Shown here: piece by piece, positions 42,844 to 51,357 of the stretch
Numbering within the stretch: position 1 is the stretch's first letter
Layout of the letters: each line of letters starts with the position of its first letter
Assembly (NCBI RefSeq): GCF_901827155.1
Contig: NZ_LR594660.1
Coordinates: 62,001 to 126,000 of the forward strand
Length of the DNA: 64,000 nt
Direction: 5' to 3'
Source of the DNA: Variovorax sp. PBL-H6
GTDB taxonomy: Bacteria > Pseudomonadota > Gammaproteobacteria > Burkholderiales > Burkholderiaceae_C
Notes under the pieces: generated by a model
The model's database searches: none
The model's input: the letters and a program-made list of their open reading frames with translations, nothing else
Told to the model about the DNA's origin: nothing
Made by a program: the position numbers and the translations under genes

Positions 42844-43611
42844 ATGAAAACATATTTTTTCGTACTCGGCGCTCCGGACCACGAAATGCAGGAAATTGCC
42901 CGCATCTGTGAAGAGCGCGGGCTCGCCTTCGGTTTTGCAACCGTCGGCGGGAACATCGTCCACTCGCACGAAGCCTATCAAGCAAATGGTGTCACCGCTC
43001 TCATTCCCGTGGGCGCACACCAGGTGTTTGTGGAGTGCGCCGTCATGGGGCTGAGGCCCGACGACATCATCGACCATCACCACCCGGGCGACCCCGGATA
43101 CGGGATGCCGCCGGAGCAGTACTTCGAGGGTTCGTCGCTTGGCCAGTTCTTGCGCTTCATCGGCGTGAACCCCACCCAGCAACAGCTGGTCATCGCTGCG
43201 GCGGACCACTGCCTGACTTCGGCCTACCAAGGTCGATGCCCGGGCGTAACCCCTGAGGAGCTGGCCGCCTGGCGCATCGCGAGTCGCTGCCGGGCCAGGG
43301 GCCTGACCGAGGTTGAACTGCATCGCCAGATTGACCATGCGTCGAAGCTTCTGGAGGCAGCTCCACGCATCTCGCTGGCCGGCGAGCAGGTCGCGTTCAT
43401 CGAGGAGCCGCCCACGGAAGTGAGCGAGGCATCCGCACGTCTCGGCATGCCCTACATCTACGTGAGGCGCCAGGATGCGAAGCAGCTCAAGGCCGGCATC
43501 AGGAGCGCGCCTGCGCACCTGGTGCAGGCATGGATGGACAACTGTGGATTGGCTCGGCTCTACGGCGACCCCCAACGCGGTTTCGCCGGTGGCTACCTAC
43601 CCCGCCACTGA
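42844..43611 (+). CDS. DHH-like phosphoesterase-related protein, 255 aa
   Basis: The first 120 residues have an alternating alpha/beta fold (KTYFFVLGAP, LIPVGAHQVFVECA) and an IIDHHHPGDPGY block, resembling the DHH motif of phosphoesterases. A helical region with two CxxxA-type cysteines follows. The full metal-binding set of a DHH enzyme cannot be confirmed by eye. Its promoter and leader copy those of rIIA, suggesting joint regulation. A strong terminator follows. Confidence 0.65.
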   Translation: MKTYFFVLGAPDHEMQEIARICEERGLAFGFATVGGNIVHSHEAYQANGVTALIPVGAHQVFVECAVMGLRPDDIIDHHHPGDPGYGMPPEQYFEGSSLGQFLRFIGVNPTQQQLVIAAADHCLTSAYQGRCPGVTPEELAAWRIASRCRARGLTEVELHRQIDHASKLLEAAPRISLAGEQVAFIEEPPTEVSEASARLGMPYIYVRRQDAKQLKAGIRSAPAHLVQAWMDNCGLARLYGDPQRGFAGGYLPRH

Positions 43612-43627
43612 CTACATCAACATTCGA

Positions 43628-43658
43628 GGCCCCTGACATTCGTGTCAGGGGCCTTTTC
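43628..43658 (+). terminator. Terminator after the DHH-like gene
   Basis: GGCCCCTGACA/TGTCAGGGGCC stem and four T's. Confidence 0.9.
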
Positions 43659-43683
43659 TATTGTGACCTTCCGCATCGGGCAA

Positions 43684-43710
43684 AAGAAAAACCAGCCGCA
43701 AGGGCTGGTT
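43684..43710 (-). terminator. Terminator after dnaQ-like gene
   Basis: Minus strand: ACCAGCC/GGCTGGT stem followed by TTTTTCTTTT. Confidence 0.85.
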
Positions 43711-43717
43711 TCGGGAA

Positions 43718-44560
43718 TCACACGTAGCGGATGTACATGCTACTCGACGGCGTTTGGTACTGCTTGAGGTCCACCCCTTCGAGGTGGTTGGCCTGCACCT
43801 TCTTCCAGTCGGTCTTGGTGCTGGGGGTGTATGTGACCTCAAAGAGCTCGGTCGCAAAGTCCTTGCCGGCGGTCAGCTTCTTGACAGGCTCGGTATAGCG
43901 GTCGTACTCCTTTTCCAGGACCTTCTTGAGGTCGGCCAGCAACAGCGCGCGCTTGGCCATGCCCTCAATGGAATCAGGCACCGCATCTCCGAGGGGAAAC
44001 GGCAGCACGGCATTGAGGCGCGCGACAAGCTGGTTGGCGTCTGCCAGAAGGGGTGGATACACGGCTGCGAGCATTTCGCAGTCGACGAAGGCCCCGTGGA
44101 GCACGCGCTTGGTGCGGTCGATGCCGTAGCGGTCGCACAGCGCGTCCAGGGTGTGAACCTTGGCCGTCGTGTGCCGCCGCGACATCGCCAGCGTGTCAGT
44201 CGTGCGCTCGACGATTTTATCCATCTTGCCTCCGCGGACCAAGCGCAGTTCCTCGTCGAGGAAGCGCAGGTCGAAGGGCGCGTTGTGGATGACCACGTGT
44301 TGCCCGGCGATGAACTCCTTGAAGTCCTTCACGACCTCCTTGAAGACAGGTTCGCTCTTCAGGTCGGACCAGGTCTTGCCGTGCACCCGGGAGACCTCGA
44401 GGGGAATTTCCCGTTCGGGGTTGATGAACCGGTGAAAGGTGTTGCCGGTGGGCAGGCCGGTCTCGGGGTCGAAGTCGAGCGCTGCGATTTCGATGAGCCG
44501 GTCTGCGCCGGCGTCCAGGCCCGTGGTCTCGGTGTCGAGAGCGATTGTGCGAATTTGCAT
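43718..44560 (-). CDS. dnaQ: DnaQ-family 3'-5' exonuclease (Pol III epsilon type)
   Basis: The N-terminal 175 residues match the epsilon proofreading subunit. Exo I is TIALDTETTGLDAG (residues 5-18), Exo II is VVIHNAPFDLRFLDEEL, and Exo III is LHGAFVDCEMLAAVY. The His-Asp pair of the DEDDh family is intact. The C-terminal 100 residues are unlike epsilon's polymerase-binding tail and carry KKLTAGKDFATELFEVTY. It may work with the host Pol III or independently. A CCTATATC box lies about 75 nt upstream on the minus strand. Confidence 0.92.
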   Translation of the reverse strand: MQIRTIALDTETTGLDAGADRLIEIAALDFDPETGLPTGNTFHRFINPEREIPLEVSRVHGKTWSDLKSEPVFKEVVKDFKEFIAGQHVVIHNAPFDLRFLDEELRLVRGGKMDKIVERTTDTLAMSRRHTTAKVHTLDALCDRYGIDRTKRVLHGAFVDCEMLAAVYPPLLADANQLVARLNAVLPFPLGDAVPDSIEGMAKRALLLADLKKVLEKEYDRYTEPVKKLTAGKDFATELFEVTYTPSTKTDWKKVQANHLEGVDLKQYQTPSSSMYIRYV

Positions 44561-44645
44561 TGTGCAGGTGTCCTAGTGGTGGAATACCCTGCGTGTAGCT
44601 ACAACGGCGCAGCGCCGCCGGGCCGGGCGGCCCGCGGATATAGGC

Positions 44646-45386
44646 CTACGGCTTGTCGACGCCCCGGCACGAGAGCGTCATGCCCTTGTCGTCCATCTCA
44701 GCGCGGCACCCCGGCGCCCACGGATGCGTGCCCGCCATGAAGCTCTCCAGCTCCGCGGCGTACGCGCGAAATTCAGTGTCCTTAGCGCCCTCGCACTGCT
44801 GGGTGCGTTTCAGGCTCGCGGTCTGGCTGACCTGGGTCAGCAGCGCCGCAGCGAGCGCCCTCGCGTGCGCGGGTTCGCCGATGTCAGCGCGACTCCCGAG
44901 CACTGCGATGGCGAATGGAAGGTCGCTTTCCGCCATCATTAGGAGCACCGCCTCCGGTGCCTGGATGCAGTTCAAGGCTTCTTCTCGCAAGTTCGCAAAG
45001 TCCTCCAGCTTGAGGCCAAGGGACGCCACTGCTTTACGTTGCTCTAACGTCGCGCCGTCACCCAGCAAGGCGCTGAACGCGCCCGCTCGGAACTCCGGGT
45101 CGGGGACCAGGAGTTCAGGGAGCTTCTCCGCAACGCTCTGGCGGGCTTCCTTGTCCGTGGCCACCGCCCACCCGCCCTTGCAACCAACGCTCGCCCAGCG
45201 GTCCGGCGTCACCTTGCCCTCGCTCACGAGCAGGGAGCCATACCGCGAAACTTCAGCTGGCGTCGCCTTGTCGGCAATGCACTGAGCGACGATGTCAAGG
45301 TCCGGTTTCCCGGTGCACCCCATCAAGGCGCTGAGAAGCACGCCAAACACGGGCAGTAGGAGGAAGCGGGCGAAACGACGATTCAT
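44646..45386 (-). CDS. Predicted lipoprotein, 246 aa
   Basis: The N-terminus has Arg residues, a hydrophobic core and a lipobox (LMGC, Cys at 23), so it should be lipid-anchored in the envelope. The mature part is helical with four or five further cysteines (for instance VAQCIAD, SVGCKGG, ALNCIQA, PGCRAEMD), probably disulfide-bonded. No family recognised. Lipoproteins are common as exclusion or conjugation factors, but nothing here ties it to either. Confidence 0.75.
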   Translation of the reverse strand: MNRRFARFLLLPVFGVLLSALMGCTGKPDLDIVAQCIADKATPAEVSRYGSLLVSEGKVTPDRWASVGCKGGWAVATDKEARQSVAEKLPELLVPDPEFRAGAFSALLGDGATLEQRKAVASLGLKLEDFANLREEALNCIQAPEAVLLMMAESDLPFAIAVLGSRADIGEPAHARALAAALLTQVSQTASLKRTQQCEGAKDTEFRAYAAELESFMAGTHPWAPGCRAEMDDKGMTLSCRGVDKP

Positions 45387-45433
45387 GGCGTGTTGTGGGT
45401 TCGAAGACGCAACCTGTAGCTGGCGCGTTTAGC

Positions 45434-45462
45434 CAAAAGAAAGTCGCCCAATGGGGCGACTT
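45434..45462 (-). terminator. Terminator after the 130-aa gene
   Basis: AAGTCGCC/GGCGACTT stem; minus-strand tail TCTTTTGG. Confidence 0.8.
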
Positions 45463-45472
45463 GGAAGGAAGG

Positions 45473-45865
45473 TCAGAACGAATCCGCGTGCAACTCGACC
45501 AGCTGGTCGAGGGCAAGCGCTCGGCCTTGAGCGTCGTGGAGGACCCAGCCTGCGCCGGTCTGCACTGCGCGAACCCAAACTTGGCGGTCGTCCTCGAGTA
45601 CGGCGACAACCTGGTCGAGGGGGCTCATGTGCAGGTCCTCTAGCGCACATTCCTGCTCGCCGAGGCCGGTGCGCACCACCACGGGGTAGTCGTGGCCTGG
45701 GTACAGCGAGAGCTCCGCGTCGTTGTAGCGCAGCACAAGGGCCAACTCGTCGGTGTCTTTCAGCACGACGAAGCGTCCCGGCGTCAGTTGACGGCTGCGG
45801 GCCGCTTCGATGGCGCCTTGCAGCTGGATGAAGTTGGTACGCATTCCTGCCGCAAGCTGGCTCAT
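45473..45865 (-). CDS. Hypothetical protein, 130 aa
   Basis: A soluble, beta-rich protein (RFVVLKDTDELALVLRYNDA; VVAVLEDDRQVWVRAVQ) after an N-terminal helix. The minus strand is preferred to overlapping plus-strand frames because it has a terminator directly after its stop and a composition like its neighbours. No motif recognised. Alternative start: ATG seven codons in. Confidence 0.65.
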   Translation of the reverse strand: MSQLAAGMRTNFIQLQGAIEAARSRQLTPGRFVVLKDTDELALVLRYNDAELSLYPGHDYPVVVRTGLGEQECALEDLHMSPLDQVVAVLEDDRQVWVRAVQTGAGWVLHDAQGRALALDQLVELHADSF

Positions 45866-45933
45866 GCGGTCGAGAAAAGGGGTCTGAGGTTGAAGATTGA
45901 TAGCGGGCCTCTCTGGATGTCAGCAAAAAACAC

Positions 45934-46254
45934 TCACGCGCGCCGCTTGGGTGCTCGTGCCGTGTATAGCCATGCAGCCAGGAATGGGACCTCGACCAGC
46001 ACCAGCAGGAAGCCGAAGAAGAGCGGTCCGATGCTCAGTTGTGCCTGTACGGATTCCGCCGGCAGACCGCCTGCCCAGTGCGACCGGATGGAACTCGAAA
46101 GCCACAGGGACGTGAAGGCAAAGCTGATGGCAGGAGCAACGGTGTACCAGGCGCGCTTGAGGGACGCCGCCTTGAAGAGGCGCAGGATGGCCTGCGCGTA
46201 CAGCAGGCACGGCAGGAGAAACGAAAGGACCGAGGCGAGTGTAGCTTGAGTCAT
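45934..46254 (-). CDS. Membrane protein, 106 aa
   Basis: Start ATG 46254 (MTQATLASVLSFLLPCLLYA). Three hydrophobic segments (about 4-22, 37-52 and 75-97) mark a small inner-membrane protein with a basic C-terminus (ARAPKRRA). A GGCTATAGG box lies about 55 nt upstream on the minus strand. Function unknown. Confidence 0.65.
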   Translation of the reverse strand: MTQATLASVLSFLLPCLLYAQAILRLFKAASLKRAWYTVAPAISFAFTSLWLSSSIRSHWAGGLPAESVQAQLSIGPLFFGFLLVLVEVPFLAAWLYTARAPKRRA

Positions 46255-46308
46255 GGCGAATAGGCGGAGCCTCGGATGCGTGCGGCGCACGCGACGGCCG
46301 AGGCCTCA

Positions 46309-46317
46309 CCTATAGCC
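46309..46317 (-). promoter_or_regulatory. GGCTATAGG promoter box
   Basis: Minus-strand copy of the recurring box upstream of the 106-aa membrane gene. Confidence 0.5.
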
Positions 46318-46376
46318 CATGGATTTAGATTTCCGGCTGCGTGTTCTAGACGGGAGCAGGAAGCCACTTTTCATCC

Positions 46377-46784
46377 ATGACAACCACCACGACCCCTCGT
46401 CCCTTCAGCCGCAGCCAGGCGCTCGCCGTCCTTGAGATGCAAGGCGCTCAGTCGGCCCACCTCGTCGACGCGGTTTTGCTCGGGCTGGCCGAACTCAACG
46501 AGCAGTCGGCAAGGGATGGCAGCGCCCAGGCACAGCTGCGCGTGCTCTTCAGCCAGGTCGACCCCACTCGGGTTCAGTTTGCGCTGTTCGCCGGCGAGCA
46601 ACGGGTGCAGCTCTGCGCGTACGAGTACGACCCTGAGATGATGGGTGGCCCGGAGCTCGCCTGCACCGACGTCGACGGCCAGCTCTCTGGGCCCTGTGCC
46701 CTCACGAGGCGCCTGCATCCCTTGATGGACATGGCCCTCGCGCGGATGGAGAGCCAGGTCTGGGCGCGAGTTACGGGCGGATGA
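46377..46784 (+). CDS. Hypothetical protein, 135 aa
   Basis: A soluble alpha/beta protein with a helical N-terminal half (QSAHLVDAVLLGLAELNEQS) and strands (RVQFALFAGEQRVQLCAYEY). No motif or membrane segment. Its 3' end overlaps the convergent small membrane gene by 14 nt. Function unknown. Confidence 0.65.
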   Translation: MTTTTTPRPFSRSQALAVLEMQGAQSAHLVDAVLLGLAELNEQSARDGSAQAQLRVLFSQVDPTRVQFALFAGEQRVQLCAYEYDPEMMGGPELACTDVDGQLSGPCALTRRLHPLMDMALARMESQVWARVTGG

Positions 46785-46992
46785 GCCCCGGCAGCGGGCC
46801 GAGCGCGCTGCGGTAGAAGCTGCGAACGGAGCGGGAGATGAAAGGCAGGACGAACATCACCGCGCTGACCGCGAGGCAGGCGCGCTCCATGGTCATGCCA
46901 TCGGTGACGAGCATAGCTTGGGCGGAGATTTGCAAGGCGAAGAGCTTCGCCAGAGAGATTGCTTGGGACTTGGACATGGGTTTGATTTTCAA
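46771..46992 (-). CDS. Small membrane protein, 73 aa
   Basis: One or two hydrophobic helices (about 12-28 and 40-56, RACLAVSAVMFVLPFISRSV) with a basic N-terminus. The TTG at 46992 follows AGGAA at good spacing; an ATG at 46977 would remove five residues but has no ribosome-binding site. Function unknown. Confidence 0.55.
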   Translation of the reverse strand: MKIKPMSKSQAISLAKLFALQISAQAMLVTDGMTMERACLAVSAVMFVLPFISRSVRSFYRSALGPLPGLIRP

Positions 46993-47088
46993 GGCGGTTT
47001 CCTCGCCAACTTAGCTACAGGGGAACGGGAGCGGAATGAATCACTTTAAGCCGCTTTCATCAATCTAAAGCGCAGCCATTGTAGCACA

Positions 47089-47120
47089 CCTAAAATGCAT
47101 CCCGTAAGCATTGTTTTAGG
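47089..47120. repeat. Palindrome containing the TAAAATGCA nonamer
   Basis: CCTAAAATGC (47089-47098) is mirrored by GCATTGTTTTAGG (47108-47120), an interrupted inverted repeat 60 nt before the next gene. It is a candidate operator. Confidence 0.5.
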
Positions 47121-47179
47121 TCGAGGGCTAAACTCGTCTTTCTACAAGTCGCATCACAGCTCCGCGGGCATGAGCCGCA

Positions 47180-47566
47180 ATGCGAAGGTTCTTCCCCCTC
47201 TACAGTGTCTACCGACAGGCAAGCAGCCAGACAAGGTTCCGTCCTTCTCTGGGCTCTTTCCTCGTCGTCCTCGACCCGCCGGTCCTGGATGCTCTCGCGC
47301 GTCAGCTCGAGGCGCTGCACTGCGTAGGGCTTCCAACAGCTCAAGTCGAGGACCTCCTGCAACTCGTTGCGGCGCTTGCCGAGGATGACGGGCTCCCCAT
47401 TGAGGACGCCGCGGCGCTCCTGCCGCCCTTCGCCGCTGCCGTCGATGTCGCTCGGTTCTCAGGGCCTGATGACGTCGCGCTCAACGTCGCAACCCTGACC
47501 CTCAAACGCTTGGGCCTCTCTACACAACTTCAAGCCTCGGGCGCGCTGAGCGCGCACCTGCACTGA
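47180..47566 (+). CDS. Hypothetical protein, 128 aa
   Basis: Soluble, Leu/Ala-rich helical protein ([20 protein letters not shown]). The ATG at 47180 lacks a clear ribosome-binding site, so the start is uncertain. It lies 55 nt upstream of ssb on the same strand, after the palindrome. Function unknown. Confidence 0.6.
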   Translation: MRRFFPLYSVYRQASSQTRFRPSLGSFLVVLDPPVLDALARQLEALHCVGLPTAQVEDLLQLVAALAEDDGLPIEDAAALLPPFAAAVDVARFSGPDDVALNVATLTLKRLGLSTQLQASGALSAHLH

Positions 47567-47621
47567 CCCCTTTCCCACCCCCTCCTCCCACAACTCACTC
47601 TCACTTCGAACTGAACCTTCC

Positions 47622-47975
47622 ATGTCCATCAACAAAGTCATCATCGTCGGCAACCTTGGCAACGACCCGGAAATGAACATCCTGCCTTCCGGCGAGGCCG
47701 TCGCGAACTTCAGTGTCGCCACGAGCGAACGCTGGACCGACAAGGAGTCGGGCGAGCGCAAGGAACAGACGGAGTGGCACCGTGTGACCGTGTACGGCAA
47801 GCTGGCCGACGTGGTGGCCCAATACGTCACCAAGGGGCGCCAGGTCTACATCGAGGGCAAGCTGCGCACGCGCAAGTACACCGACAAGGATGGCGTGGAG
47901 AAGTACACGACCGAAATCGTCGGCCGCGAGCTCCAGCTGCTGGGCAAGCGCGACGAGGCCGCATCCGGCGCCTGA
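47622..47975 (+). CDS. ssb: Single-stranded DNA-binding protein lacking the acidic C-terminal tip
   Basis: The OB fold is that of bacterial [20 protein letters not shown] at the N-terminus, [12 protein letters not shown], the [20 protein letters not shown] core and [17 protein letters not shown]. At 117 aa it stops right after the fold ([12 protein letters not shown]). The disordered linker and the DDDIPF-like tip, which recruit partner proteins in cellular SSBs, are absent. It can coat ssDNA but should not recruit host repair and replication proteins in the usual way. A terminator follows. Confidence 0.93.
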   Translation: MSINKVIIVGNLGNDPEMNILPSGEAVANFSVATSERWTDKESGERKEQTEWHRVTVYGKLADVVAQYVTKGRQVYIEGKLRTRKYTDKDGVEKYTTEIVGRELQLLGKRDEAASGA

Positions 47976-48000
47976 TAGCCTCCCTCCCCCCCCAAGCTCA

Positions 48001-48024
48001 AAGGACCGGACCACCGGTCCTTTG
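48001..48024 (+). terminator. Terminator after ssb
   Basis: AAGGACCGG/CCGGTCCTT stem with short T tail. Confidence 0.65.
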
Positions 48025-48089
48025 TCATTGGGGAGAACGCGTTTTCTCTTGGATTTTGTGATGTGAAACCCGCGTGCTAGATTCAGCCG

Positions 48090-48461
48090 ATGGCTGCGCG
48101 TACCTCGTCACCCTCCAAGGAATTCTGGAACACCTTTCGGCATCTGGTCCTCGTGGCCGCGGATGGCCGCGTGTGGTTGACACGAGCAGGCCAGTACGCC
48201 CTGGCCGCGCCGCTCGAAACGGCGCTCGGGGCGCCCTACGTCGCTCTGCCTTGGCAAGACTTTGCGGCGTTTGCCATCAAAGCCCTTCCGTACGCCGACC
48301 TCCGTGCCCCCGACCTCACACACCTGCGGCAGCAGCCTCCTGGCAGCCCCGAGCGCCTGTTGATGGCTGAGCTTCTTGGTCAGCCGCATTTGGCGCACGC
48401 CCCCTGCGGCGCAGCACCTGTGGTCAACTTCCTGAAGTGGCGCGCGCGCCGCGCAGCCTAG
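48090..48461 (+). CDS. Hypothetical protein, 123 aa
   Basis: A small soluble protein with an N-terminal strand-rich part (FRHLVLVAADGRVWLTRAGQ) and a helical C-terminal half ending in basic residues. The ATG follows GCTAGATTCAGC, a 12-mer also found in the spacer before the 51.5-kb membrane gene. Function unknown. Confidence 0.6.
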   Translation: MAARTSSPSKEFWNTFRHLVLVAADGRVWLTRAGQYALAAPLETALGAPYVALPWQDFAAFAIKALPYADLRAPDLTHLRQQPPGSPERLLMAELLGQPHLAHAPCGAAPVVNFLKWRARRAA

Positions 48462-48477
48462 CGCACGTATACCGTAC

Positions 48478-48483
48478 GGCGAG
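48478..48483 (+). promoter_or_regulatory. CGTATACC box before the queuosine-salvage gene
   Basis: ACGTATACC about 70 nt before ATG 48554. Confidence 0.4.
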
Positions 48484-48553
48484 GTATCGCCGCCATAGCG
48501 ATAAGAGGGCTCCCTACACCTTTGAGGCAACACACCTCAAAGGAAACCAGGGA

Positions 48554-49507
48554 ATGCACCCTCACCCACTTCGAAACCCCGTTCTCGTCGTCGCTGAAGC
48601 CGATTACACCCCGCACATGGTGCGCGTCGCATCGGAGGCGATTACCGCCCTCGAACGACCCTCTGACCTCGGCGCCATGGGCTCGTCCCTCGGTGCCAGC
48701 CCGCTGGCTGCGCATCCGCACATGTTCGTTCCGTATTTCATCGTCATGAACACGATGAACTTCCAGTTCTGGGACGTCGATGCGGAGGGCCAGTTCATCC
48801 GCTATGCCCACAATGGCAAGGTCGGCGCCCTTGCAATGCAGGAAGGATTCCACGCCGCCTGGCTCGAGGCCCTCGGCGGCCTAGGCGGTCACGGCTCCAT
48901 CCACGAGCAGTGCACCGAAGTGGCCAGCCAACTGCGTTCCCGCATCGCGCACGAAGGCATTGGCTTCATCTTCGGAGACATCCCGGCCGCTCAAGCCCGC
49001 GCCCGCATCCTTCACGAGGTGCTGGAGCCCTCGAAGCTCACCACCGCGGCTGAATTCATTGCACGGCGCGTGCTCTGGAACGGCGAACTTGCCTGGGCGG
49101 ACGCGCAGGTTCTCGCGTACATGTTCCCGCTTGCGTACGGCGACCGCTACCTGAAGAAGGCCCAGCTCACCCTCATGTTTGCCGCCAGCGAGTGGAACGC
49201 ACGCATGGGGGGCCAGGAGGTGCGACTCGACGTGACCGCCGCGGCCGACTACCAGCTGCCGAAAGTCCTGCGCGCGCTGGAACTGCTCGACTACTCGCCG
49301 GCGTGGGCGGCGGCCATCGACCGACAGGAACTCATCGAGGCAGGCAGCCAGGAGGAACTGGCTATCCGTGCGGCAACCATCCTGGCTGTCAATGAACTTG
49401 CCGAACACTTCAGGTGCTCTGTGGAGGCGGTGGACTTCTGGCTATGGGCCAACCGAAACCAGGCACGCGACGCGAAATTCCACCTGACTCGGACCACCAA
49501 CTACTAG
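48554..49507 (+). CDS. Queuosine-salvage protein, Qng1/DUF2419 family
   Basis: Members of this family hydrolyse queuosine 5'-monophosphate to free queuine, allowing salvage of the tRNA wobble base. From ATG 48554 the 317-aa product has the family layout. Near residue 60 is NTMNFQFWDVD, where family members have an LNFCFW-type motif. Residues from about 230 on (DYQLPKVLRALELLDYSP, ELIEAGSQEELAIRAATILA, VDFWLWANRNQ) match the conserved C-terminal half: decoded dipeptides DY, P, YS, GS, E, IRA and LW all align. Recognition is from memory of the family, and the C-terminal match is strong. No other queuosine genes are visible here. Confidence 0.82.
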   Translation: MHPHPLRNPVLVVAEADYTPHMVRVASEAITALERPSDLGAMGSSLGASPLAAHPHMFVPYFIVMNTMNFQFWDVDAEGQFIRYAHNGKVGALAMQEGFHAAWLEALGGLGGHGSIHEQCTEVASQLRSRIAHEGIGFIFGDIPAAQARARILHEVLEPSKLTTAAEFIARRVLWNGELAWADAQVLAYMFPLAYGDRYLKKAQLTLMFAASEWNARMGGQEVRLDVTAAADYQLPKVLRALELLDYSPAWAAAIDRQELIEAGSQEELAIRAATILAVNELAEHFRCSVEAVDFWLWANRNQARDAKFHLTRTTNY

Positions 49508-49527
49508 GCCCCACCTCCTCGCTTCTC

Positions 49528-49557
49528 GCCCGGCTGTCACCACAGCCGGGCTTTTTT
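49528..49557 (+). terminator. Terminator after the Qng1-like gene
   Basis: GCCCGGCTGT/ACAGCCGGGC stem and six T's. Confidence 0.92.
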
Positions 49558-49672
49558 ATGCCGGCGCCCCTGCCTAAACGGGACGGCGCCAGACCACCTG
49601 CTGGCGGTTCCTAGACGACGGACAAGGAAATATCACAACCGGAAGCTCGTCTTCCCACAACTCAAGGACACC

Positions 49673-51346
49673 ATGAGCACTGTTATCGAGAGTCGCAAGC
49701 TGACCCTTCATCCGCTGGCCATCCACACCTTCATCAAGGCGCAAGCCGGCTCGATGGGCAAGGCATTGTCCGAGTCCGTGATGAACTCGGTCGACGCCGG
49801 CGCCACACGGGTCGACATCAACGTCTCGAGCACCGAGTACACCATCGTCGATGACGGCTCGGGCTTTCTGTCGCGCGAAGAAATTTATGCCTGGTTTGAA
49901 ACCCTGGGCTTTCCGCATGACGAAGGTAACCACCGCATATACGGAAAATTCGGCCTCGGGAGAGCTCAGCAATGGGCCTACGCAAGCAACGTCTGGCACT
50001 CCAACGAGTTCCTCATGCACGTCGATGTCCAGACCAAAGGTCTCGACTACGTGCTGCAGGAGACTGAAGCTCGCCAAGGTACCTCCATCTTCGGGAAGTT
50101 CTACAAGGCCTTGAGCGACGCGGAGCTGCTGCAGCTGGAAGCCGAGCTCGAGCGCCTCGTGCGCTACGTGCCTGGCGCTGTCTATCTGAACGCGAAGCTC
50201 ATCACGAAGGACCCTGCCACCGAGGCCTGGGACCTGGAGACCAACGAGGCTTACTACCGATTTGACCCGAAGGGCTACAGCCTGGATGTCTACAACGGCG
50301 GCGTGCTGGTGAACCACTTCGGCCGCTACCGGTTCTCCTGTGCCGGCGAGGTCGTGACCAAGCCGGACTTCACGCTCAGCCTGAACGTTGCTCGCAACGA
50401 CATCATGTCGAGCTGCCCTGTTTGGCCCCGCATCGCCAAGCACTTCCCCGCAACCGTGGCGAAGGAGAAGGACAAGCCTAAGGTCCGAAAGGACACCGAG
50501 GAAGAGCTGAAGGAAGTCGCCAATGCCGTGAAGGCCGGCACCAAACCGCTCTTCTCCGCGCTGGAAAACCACCCTCAGCTGGTGACGTCCGTACTCGGCC
50601 GCGGCATCAAGTACTTCGACCTCGTGTCGGACTGGCGCGCACCGGTCGTTCTGTTCGCCCCGAAGGGGGACGAGCTGGGCAAGCGGATTGTCAAGCTGCG
50701 CAAGGGTACGGCCGTCTCCCTGGACACCCTCAAGCTTTGGGGCTTTACGGAGCCGAGCCAGCTGAAGGCAGTCTTCGCCGAAAGCTTGAAAGTGCAGGAC
50801 CCTTCGCGCCTTGCGCGATTCGAGAATAACGTGTGGACCGCCGACGGACGGGCAACCTTCCCTTCGCTGGTGAGCAACCGCATTGTCCTGGCCCATTCGG
50901 AGCTGGAGCCTGCCGAGAAGGCAGCGCAAACAGCCTTCAAGACGTCGACCATCTACCTCGCCAAGGACCTTGCCTCGCTCGTCGAATCCCGCGGACTGGC
51001 GCTGTCGAAGGGGGCCCTGCACCTCGAGTTCGGCGATGCGCCCGACCACCTCGCGTGGCTCGGAGACGATGGCAGCCTCGTGCTGCGTCGAAAGGAAGCC
51101 ACCAAGGCGGCCGAAGGCGGCCTGGCCAAGGTCATCAGCTATCTGATGCAGGCCTTGCGCGATGCACTCGCAGAGCCGCTCGGAGAGCGCGTGGACGAGA
51201 TTTTGCTTGCGCTGGTGACGCAGACGTCGGCGGTCGGCGAATTTGCTGAAACCGCCGCGGCCAGGTACGTCTACGAGTGCAAGAAGAAAGACCTGCCGCT
51301 TCCGCAGCGCAAGCTCGCGGACCTGGCGAAGCTCGGCATCGAGTAA
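49673..51346 (+). CDS. Second GHKL ATPase (Hsp90/MutL-like), 557 aa
   Basis: An N-terminal GHKL ATPase domain is evident: KALSESVMNSVDAGATRVDI (N-box with Glu, Asn and Asp, about 33-52), VDDGSGFLSREEI (G1, about 58-70) and GKFGLGRAQQWAY (G2, about 90-102). An S5/transducer-like domain follows to about residue 260. The C-terminal half is unassigned. It is distinct from the rIIA-like protein, which has different flanking motifs. GHKL proteins of this type in mobile elements are linked to DNA transactions or defence. It is flanked by terminators, so it is a single-gene unit. Confidence 0.82.
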   Translation: MSTVIESRKLTLHPLAIHTFIKAQAGSMGKALSESVMNSVDAGATRVDINVSSTEYTIVDDGSGFLSREEIYAWFETLGFPHDEGNHRIYGKFGLGRAQQWAYASNVWHSNEFLMHVDVQTKGLDYVLQETEARQGTSIFGKFYKALSDAELLQLEAELERLVRYVPGAVYLNAKLITKDPATEAWDLETNEAYYRFDPKGYSLDVYNGGVLVNHFGRYRFSCAGEVVTKPDFTLSLNVARNDIMSSCPVWPRIAKHFPATVAKEKDKPKVRKDTEEELKEVANAVKAGTKPLFSALENHPQLVTSVLGRGIKYFDLVSDWRAPVVLFAPKGDELGKRIVKLRKGTAVSLDTLKLWGFTEPSQLKAVFAESLKVQDPSRLARFENNVWTADGRATFPSLVSNRIVLAHSELEPAEKAAQTAFKTSTIYLAKDLASLVESRGLALSKGALHLEFGDAPDHLAWLGDDGSLVLRRKEATKAAEGGLAKVISYLMQALRDALAEPLGERVDEILLALVTQTSAVGEFAETAAARYVYECKKKDLPLPQRKLADLAKLGIE

Positions 51347-51357
51347 TGTCATTCCAA

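Noticed and set aside
43684..43710. Possible second plus-strand terminator after the DHH-like gene
   Set aside because: The T-run is only on the minus strand, so it belongs to the dnaQ-like gene.
45692..46249. 185-codon plus-strand frame
   Set aside because: It conflicts with two better minus-strand genes that have a promoter box, terminator and membrane helices.
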